Source: Verrucomicrobia bacterium UBA4286 (GTDB lineage Bacteria; Verrucomicrobiota; Kiritimatiellia; RFP12; UBA1067). Taken from it: a stretch of 10,770 nucleotides of DNA. The position numbers were made by a program, and so were the translations under genes. Positions within the stretch are counted from its first letter, which is position 1. The number at the start of each line of letters is the position of its first letter. Of this stretch, positions 6,503 to 10,770 are shown piece after piece. The DNA is taken from positions 1,875 to 12,644 of the forward strand of contig DGVK01000232.1 in NCBI GenBank assembly GCA_002395905.1, written 5' to 3'. The notes under the pieces were generated by a model. It did not search any database and had not been told where the DNA came from. It saw only the letters and a program-made list of their open reading frames with translations.

Positions 6503-7441
6503 CTACCTGCGGCGGAATGCGGCGAACGGCCCTGCGACAAGCATGTCGTATGCGCGGAGCGTATCCGCGCCAAGGCGGTTCATGGGTTCTTCGACAATCA
6601 TCGGCTTTATTTCAATCCCCCCCGCCAGATCGAGAACGCCCTTCTCGCCCATCCTGGGCGCGAGACCGGCCGATCCGTTGATGTCGACAGCAGGCGCCCG
6701 GACCGCCTCGCCTGTTGCAGGCCATTTGGTCGCGGAAGAAAGAATGGTCATGGACGCGCCAGAATCCACCAGAATCTCCACGACTCCGCCAGGTGTTCCC
6801 GCCTTGAGGAAAACACTCATCGGCTCGGCCGGAGATCTGCGGACGCGAGCGCCGAAGCCAGCGAGTGTCTCTGCGCCGGGCGCGAAGACAAGTTCACCGC
6901 CTCCGAGCGAGACGACGCACGGCACGCGCCCCAGAGTGCTCATGCCGAGAATCCCGTCTATGTGGACGCCGATCGCCTTGTGGAGGTGGGAGATGTCGAG
7001 AGCCATCGCGCCAAAGTCCTCGAACACGGCATCGCCTATCTTGAGGCTTTTCGCCTGCATGAAGCGCGGCGCGCCCTCGACGTTAGTCTCGCCCATCATC
7101 AGGACCGGCTGCAACAGAACGTCCGGCAGGGCTTTCTTTACGAATGAAAGGTCGAATGTCGTGTGCGTAGCGCCGGTGTCGACGAGAAGCGTGCATTTCA
7201 CGCCGTCAAGCTCGGCCTCCGCCAACGGCATATTGCTGCCTTCCACTATCGTCAACTTAACCCTGCTTTCGCGCCGCGGGGCTTTAGCCGCCCAGAAAGG
7301 GTCGGCCGCGCGAGCCTGCGGCGCGGCCTCCTGCGCAGCGGTCCTGGGCTGCGCGACGGCCTCTTCCGGCGCGCTTGCGCACCCTGCCGCCAAAACCGCC
7401 GCCGCAAACGTGAATGCTCCATAAACCATGCGTATTTTCAT
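6503..7441 (-). CDS. Lipoprotein with two retropepsin-like aspartic protease motifs
   Basis: The 312-residue product has a lipoprotein-type signal: hydrophobic 5-19, then LAAGC with lipidated Cys21. A low-complexity Ala/Glu/Gln/Pro spacer follows (about 22-55). The first protease-like unit (about 62-190) contains TLLVDTGATHTTF (Asp88-Thr-Gly) and GVHIDGILGM (159-167), the hydrophobic-hydrophobic-Gly psi-loop partner. The second unit (about 205-312) contains VEILVDSGASMTIL (Asp226-Ser-Gly) and ends with GADTLRAYDMLV. This is the pattern of clan AA aspartic peptidases (retropepsin-like), with two active-site half-motifs in one chain as in pepsin. It would act at the outer membrane or in the periplasm; substrate unknown. 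The ATG at 7441 is chosen over an upstream in-frame start at 7480 because GAGGAG sits 7 nt before it, the upstream option would run into rimO, and the lipoprotein signal begins here. The gap to rimO is 13 nt. Confidence 0.85.
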   Translation of the reverse strand: MKIRMVYGAFTFAAAVLAAGCASAPEEAVAQPRTAAQEAAPQARAADPFWAAKAPRRESRVKLTIVEGSNMPLAEAELDGVKCTLLVDTGATHTTFDLSFVKKALPDVLLQPVLMMGETNVEGAPRFMQAKSLKIGDAVFEDFGAMALDISHLHKAIGVHIDGILGMSTLGRVPCVVSLGGGELVFAPGAETLAGFGARVRRSPAEPMSVFLKAGTPGGVVEILVDSGASMTILSSATKWPATGEAVRAPAVDINGSAGLAPRMGEKGVLDLAGGIEIKPMIVEEPMNRLGADTLRAYDMLVAGPFAAFRRR

Positions 7442-7448
7442 TTTTCGA

Positions 7449-7454
7449 CTCCTC
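7449..7454 (-). promoter_or_regulatory. Ribosome binding site that fixes the lipoprotein start
   Basis: GAGGAG lies directly after the rimO stop codon (TAA, 7457-7455), 7 nt upstream of the ATG at 7441. It is the strongest Shine-Dalgarno in the window and rules against the longer in-frame start at 7480, which lies inside rimO. Confidence 0.75.
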
Positions 7455-8696
7455 TTAAAGAACCTCTGCCTCGAAGTCAAAGCCGCGAACCGCCACGAGC
7501 TTGACGTCGATAAACTCTCCTACTGGCGGCTCGGCGTCGAGATACACCACGCCGTCGACATCCGGCGCCTGGCTTTCCATCCGCGCGACGCCCGGCGCGA
7601 TCACGAGCGCACGGAACGTTTCGCCCGTCATGCGCGCGGCTCTCGTCTTCCATATTCGCGCCGCCAGGTCCATTACGGCCTTCTCGCGCTCAACAGCGGT
7701 CTTTCGCGACGGGCGGCCTCCCATCTTCGCGCCCTTCGTGCCTTCTTCGGGCGAGTATGCGAAAGCGCCGAGGTGGTCGAACTGCATTCGCGCGAGATCG
7801 GCCATCATGCGGTTGAAACGCGCCTCGGTCTCCCCGGGGAATCCGGTCATTATCGTCGTGCGCAGCGTCACGCCCGGGACTACCGCGCGGAGCGTCTCTG
7901 CAGCGGAGCGCGTGGCGTCTGTCGCCGCACGCCTGTTCATTCTGGCGAGAACGGCCGGGTCGGTATGCTGGAGAGGAACATCTATGTATCTCACGGCATG
8001 GCGCGAAGAAAGCATCCACACAAGGAAGTCCTCGGTTATCTCGCTTGGATAGGAGTAAAGGACCCTCACCCAGAAATCACCCTTGAGCCTGTCTATCTTC
8101 CACAGAAGGTCGGTGAGAGACGGTCCGCCGGACTTCCTCCATTCCACACCGTACAGCATCGGATCCTGCGCGACGATGTTCAGTTCGCGGCAGCCGCTCT
8201 TCAAAAGGGCGCGCGCCTCTTTCAAAACCGCCTCCGCCGGACGGCTCCTGAATCTGCCGCGTATCGCCGGTATCGCGCAGTATGCGCAGCGGTGCGCGCA
8301 GCCCTCGGCTATCTTGAGATAGGCGAAAGCCTTTCCCGTGAAACGCAGCGCTGGTATCTTCGGTTCGACCCAGTCTTTCGGCACGCCGCGCCACGAATCG
8401 ACGCCTGGGAACTTCGCGGCGGCCTTGGGATAGCGCTGGGGGTAGCATCCCGTCACAACCACGCGACGGTAGTTCCCCTTGGCCTTGAGCGCCAGCGCGC
8501 GCGTGATCTCGGCCTCGGCCTCTTCGCGAGCGGACGCTATGAAAGCGCACGTGTTGACGATCACAGTGTCGGCCCTGTCCGGATCGGGCGAAAGGACGCA
8601 TCCCTCCTTCACCAGATTGCCGGCCATAACCTGCAGATCGACCGCATTCTTCGCGCAGCCGAGCGACACAAGAGCTATCGTTTCACCTTTCTTCAT
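7455..8696 (-). CDS. rimO: Ribosomal protein S12 methylthiotransferase RimO
   Basis: RimO is a radical-SAM enzyme with two [4Fe-4S] clusters that methylthiolates a conserved Asp of ribosomal protein S12. The product is 413 residues, a little shorter than the E. coli protein (about 440). The N-terminal UPF0004 domain (about 1-110) has cluster cysteines C14 (VSLGCAKN), C50 (VNTCAFI) and C84 (VTGCYPQRYP). The radical-SAM domain has CAHRCAYC (C133, C137, C140) within KIAEGC...AIPAIRGRFRSRP, wording typical of RimO rather than MiaB or MtaB. The C-terminal TRAM region includes APDVDGVVYLDAEPPVGEF. The shortening lies between C84 and C133. The usual VDSE after SLGCxKN is VDLQ here. The ATG at 8696 is preceded by GGAG with a 7-nt spacer and overlaps the FkbH-like gene's end by 14 nt. 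Confidence 0.93.
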   Translation of the reverse strand: MKKGETIALVSLGCAKNAVDLQVMAGNLVKEGCVLSPDPDRADTVIVNTCAFIASAREEAEAEITRALALKAKGNYRRVVVTGCYPQRYPKAAAKFPGVDSWRGVPKDWVEPKIPALRFTGKAFAYLKIAEGCAHRCAYCAIPAIRGRFRSRPAEAVLKEARALLKSGCRELNIVAQDPMLYGVEWRKSGGPSLTDLLWKIDRLKGDFWVRVLYSYPSEITEDFLVWMLSSRHAVRYIDVPLQHTDPAVLARMNRRAATDATRSAAETLRAVVPGVTLRTTIMTGFPGETEARFNRMMADLARMQFDHLGAFAYSPEEGTKGAKMGGRPSRKTAVEREKAVMDLAARIWKTRAARMTGETFRALVIAPGVARMESQAPDVDGVVYLDAEPPVGEFIDVKLVAVRGFDFEAEVL

Positions 8697-9969
8697 ACCA
8701 GGTCTCCATTACAGGCTTCAGCGAGCGGAGGAATTCCGCGAACGGCGCGTTCTTGGCCGTGGGCGCGAAATCAACCGCCGGCGGACGGCCGAGGTCTTGT
8801 GTTATATAGTTGTAGGCAAAGTGTTCAAGCGTCCTTCCCATCACGCGGCAGCTCATGACGAAATCGGTGAGACGGCGCGAGGGGATGTCCGCAACGGCAT
8901 AGCACACGAGTCCCTGTTCGCCGAAGCGGTCCGCCGCGCGGAAGACGTAAACCCTTTTCGACGGGTCGGCGAGAAGCGAGGCGAACTCTTCGCGCGTGCG
9001 ACGCAGGGTCGTCGCATTGAACTGGTTCGTCTTGCCGGCCATCTGCGCGAGGCGGTCGAGGTCGCCCTCGCGCGCAAGGCGCGGCTCGACGCGCAGCTCC
9101 AGCGACTTCAGGTAGTCGCCTGCGGTCTTGAAGTTCGCGACGGTCGCCTCGGCCGCGCGCCGCGCGGAATAGCTCGCGGCGCGCAGCCGGTCTTCTTCCG
9201 TAGCGCCCGTGCCGCTGAAGAAATATTCCTTGAGACGGCGCAGAAGACATTTCGCGCGCGCGGCCGGACGGGCGGCGCCGTCGTCCCAGCCGTTCCACGG
9301 TACAACCGTCACCTCCGGCAGATGGGCGGCCATCTGCGCACGCTCGTGAGGACTGTCGTCCGCGAACACGACGCTGTCGGTCGACAGATTGAGCTCGCGG
9401 CAGGCGTCGAGAAGATTCCCGGCCTTCGGCCTCCAGTTTATGCGCCGAGCGGCGAAGTCGGCATCCTTGAGCGGAAAATCGTCGCGCATGAACCTGTCGC
9501 ACGGGTCGTTCTTGGTCAGCAGAACAAGGACAACTCCCGCGTCCTTCAGCTCCAGAAGCCCCTTTTGGAATTCAATGCACGGGACGAGCGCGTCGCGACC
9601 GTCTTCGCTCAAGATACCGCGCCACAGGGTGTTGTCGGCGTCGACCGCCAGGACCTTCTTAGGCGCCGCCAGACTGAAATAGCCGAACTCCTCGATGATC
9701 GCTCTTATCCCCGCGAGGGAATAAGGCTGCGATGCAAGAGCTCTCATGCGCTCGTCGAAGAAGCCGTCCACCTCCGAGGCGAGCGCCCCGTCGCGCGAGG
9801 TCACGTCGAAGATCGCGTCCGGCGCGAACCGCCTGAGTCCCGAGTTTTCGTCTAGCAGCTCCTGGCGCCACGCACCGAAACCCGCCGGGACGTAGACCTC
9901 GTGACCCGCCTCCCTGAAGTAGGGCGCGAGCACATCGAGGGCCACATCTCCGACGAGCGCGAGTTTCAT
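8683..9969 (-). CDS. FkbH-like protein: HAD-IIIC phosphatase plus GNAT-fold domain
   Basis: In polyketide pathways FkbH-type proteins take 1,3-bisphosphoglycerate, remove phosphate and load a glyceryl unit onto an acyl carrier protein. Many relatives outside those pathways have no known role. The 428-residue product has a short N-terminal region (1-100), then the HAD-IIIC domain: motif I DADNTLWRG (Asp110, Asp112), motif II LTKND (Thr152), Lys181 in RPKAGN and motif IV FADDSPHER (Asp204, Asp205). The C-terminal GNAT-like domain (about 290-428) contains AGKTNQFNATTLRR and FVMSCRVMGRTLEHF, both typical of FkbH homologues. The N-terminus is shorter than in homologues that carry a full SGNH-like domain. 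No ACP, KS or FabH-like gene is in the window. The ATG at 9969 lies one base after the icd stop; its Shine-Dalgarno is weak. The 3' end overlaps rimO by 14 nt. Family is secure; reaction here is unknown. Confidence 0.88.
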   Translation of the reverse strand: MKLALVGDVALDVLAPYFREAGHEVYVPAGFGAWRQELLDENSGLRRFAPDAIFDVTSRDGALASEVDGFFDERMRALASQPYSLAGIRAIIEEFGYFSLAAPKKVLAVDADNTLWRGILSEDGRDALVPCIEFQKGLLELKDAGVVLVLLTKNDPCDRFMRDDFPLKDADFAARRINWRPKAGNLLDACRELNLSTDSVVFADDSPHERAQMAAHLPEVTVVPWNGWDDGAARPAARAKCLLRRLKEYFFSGTGATEEDRLRAASYSARRAAEATVANFKTAGDYLKSLELRVEPRLAREGDLDRLAQMAGKTNQFNATTLRRTREEFASLLADPSKRVYVFRAADRFGEQGLVCYAVADIPSRRLTDFVMSCRVMGRTLEHFAYNYITQDLGRPPAVDFAPTAKNAPFAEFLRSLKPVMETWYEER

Positions 9970-9970
9970 C

Positions 9971-10770
9971 CTACATGGCCTGCGCGAGCGCAGCGCCGAA
10001 CTCGGAGCACTTCACCTCCGTCGCGCCCTCCATCTGGCGCGCGAAATCGTAGGTGACGGTTTTGGCCGCTATCACCTTGTCCATCGCCGCGAGAATCAGA
10101 TCGGCCGCCTCGGTCCATCCCATGTACCTCAGCATCATCTCGCCCGAGAGAATGAGCGAACCCGGGTTCACCTTGTCGAGCCCGGCGTACTTGGGCGCGG
10201 TGCCGTGCGTCGCCTCGAAGACCGCCACACCCGTCTTGTAGTTGATGTTCGCGCCCGGCGCTATGCCGATGCCGCCGACCGTCGCAGCCAGCGCGTCCGA
10301 GATGTAGTCTCCGTTAAGGTTGAGCGTCGCGATCACATCGTATTCGGCAGGACGGGTGAGAATCTGCTGGAGGAATGCGTCGCAGATGCAGTCCTTCACC
10401 GTTATCATGCGGCCGGTCACGGGATTCTTGAATTCGCACCACGGCCCCTCGCCGACAGGCGTCGCGCCGTATTCGCGCCGCGCCAGCGCATACCCCCAGT
10501 CGCGGAAGGCGCCCTCGGTGAATTTCTGGATGTTCCCCTTGTGGACGAGCGTCACGGATCTGCGGTCGTTCTGCACGGCGTAGTCGAGAGCCGCGCGCAC
10601 GAGACGCTCGGTCCCCTCCAGGCTCACAGGCTTTATGCCGATCGACGCCGTCCCGGGGAAGCGAATCTTCGTTACGCCCATCTCCTCCAGAAGGAACTTC
10701 TTCACCTTCTCCACCTCGGCGGTGCCGTTCATCCACTCTATTCCCGCGTAGATGTCCTCCGTGTTCTCGC
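9971..10770 (-). CDS. icd: Isocitrate dehydrogenase (NADP), C-terminal part; 5' end beyond the window
   Basis: This TCA-cycle enzyme oxidatively decarboxylates isocitrate to 2-oxoglutarate in the cytoplasm. The reading frame is open to the high-coordinate edge, where it reads [12 protein letters not shown], a hallmark of the family, so an ATG at 10732 is internal and the gene begins outside the window. About 266 residues are present, roughly the C-terminal two-thirds. Clear signatures follow: [15 protein letters not shown]; the conserved Lys/Asp region [32 protein letters not shown] (the metal/isocitrate-binding region); and [18 protein letters not shown] and YDFAR supply the Lys-Tyr and Tyr/Arg that contact the 2'-phosphate of NADP in the E. 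coli enzyme, pointing to NADP rather than NAD. Similarity to E. coli Icd is high by eye. The stop lies one base from the FkbH-like ATG, so the two are likely co-transcribed. Confidence 0.96.
   Translation of the reverse strand, partial: ENTEDIYAGIEWMNGTAEVEKVKKFLLEEMGVTKIRFPGTASIGIKPVSLEGTERLVRAALDYAVQNDRRSVTLVHKGNIQKFTEGAFRDWGYALARREYGATPVGEGPWCEFKNPVTGRMITVKDCICDAFLQQILTRPAEYDVIATLNLNGDYISDALAATVGGIGIAPGANINYKTGVAVFEATHGTAPKYAGLDKVNPGSLILSGEMMLRYMGWTEAADLILAAMDKVIAAKTVTYDFARQMEGATEVKCSEFGAALAQAM

Noticed and set aside
7442..7480. Upstream in-frame start that would add 13 basic residues to the aspartic-protease-like lipoprotein
   Set aside because: It would overlap the rimO end, lacks a Shine-Dalgarno and would put a charged MTSRQRFFKRSRK extension in front of a good lipoprotein signal. 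GAGGAG is placed correctly for the ATG at 7441.
7428..8858. Plus-strand open frame of 476 codons opposite rimO
   Set aside because: No domain signature, Arg/His-rich shadow composition and full overlap with rimO, which has all six cluster cysteines.
8479..9855. Plus-strand open frame of 458 codons opposite the FkbH-like gene
   Set aside because: Arg-rich shadow with no recognisable motif, whereas the minus strand encodes intact HAD and GNAT motifs over the same bases.
10732..10770. ATG at 10732 as the start of the isocitrate dehydrogenase
   Set aside because: The frame stays open upstream and encodes [12 protein letters not shown], a conserved internal motif of the family, so the gene is simply cut by the window edge.

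Overview
The window is a densely packed, one-directional bacterial chromosome segment. Every supported gene lies on the minus strand, so transcription runs from high to low coordinates. The base composition is GC-rich, which produces long antisense shadow frames on the plus strand. No tRNA, rRNA, insertion sequence, CRISPR array or phage gene was seen, and no stretch of more than 50 bases lacks a gene. The gene content (GH95 fucosidase, TPR/BatC-like protein with an acidic Q-rich tail, MurG with HEAN, standalone FkbH-like protein) suggests a GC-rich Gram-negative, plausibly of the PVC superphylum (Verrucomicrobiota/Kiritimatiellota-like). That placement is inference, not proof.

Region 1 (10770 to 6503), in transcription order: the 3' part of an NADP-type isocitrate dehydrogenase (icd, cut by the window edge); an FkbH-like HAD phosphatase/GNAT-fold protein; the ribosomal protein S12 methylthiotransferase RimO; and a lipoprotein carrying two retropepsin-like aspartic protease motifs. 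Spacings are 1 nt, a 14-nt overlap and 13 nt, so this looks like one transcript of mixed housekeeping and unassigned genes.

Region 2 (6502 to 1): a 47-bp gap holds a strong extended -10 promoter. Next come a secreted GH95 family glycosidase, a TatD-family metal-dependent hydrolase, a secreted N-acetylmuramoyl-L-alanine amidase, a BatC-like TPR protein, the lipid II synthase MurG, and the 5' end of a HAD-family phosphatase. GH95/tatD and tatD/amidase overlap by 4 nt (ATGA). BatC-like/murG and murG/HAD overlap by 1 nt (TGATG). A second extended -10 element sits in the 29-35 bp between the amidase and the BatC-like gene, so murG and its neighbours may have their own promoter. The cluster's theme is the cell envelope: peptidoglycan precursor synthesis (MurG), peptidoglycan hydrolysis (amidase), a periplasmic TPR protein and an exported glycosidase.

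The most interesting non-coding observation concerns the only two genes that lack a Shine-Dalgarno sequence and follow a visible gap. Both have TGnTATAAT followed by exactly 8 nt and then ATG, the geometry expected of leaderless or near-leaderless mRNAs. No clearly new multi-gene system was found. The best candidates for a second look are this promoter/start geometry, the two-lobed aspartic protease lipoprotein, the orphan FkbH-like protein and the BatC-like/murG pairing.
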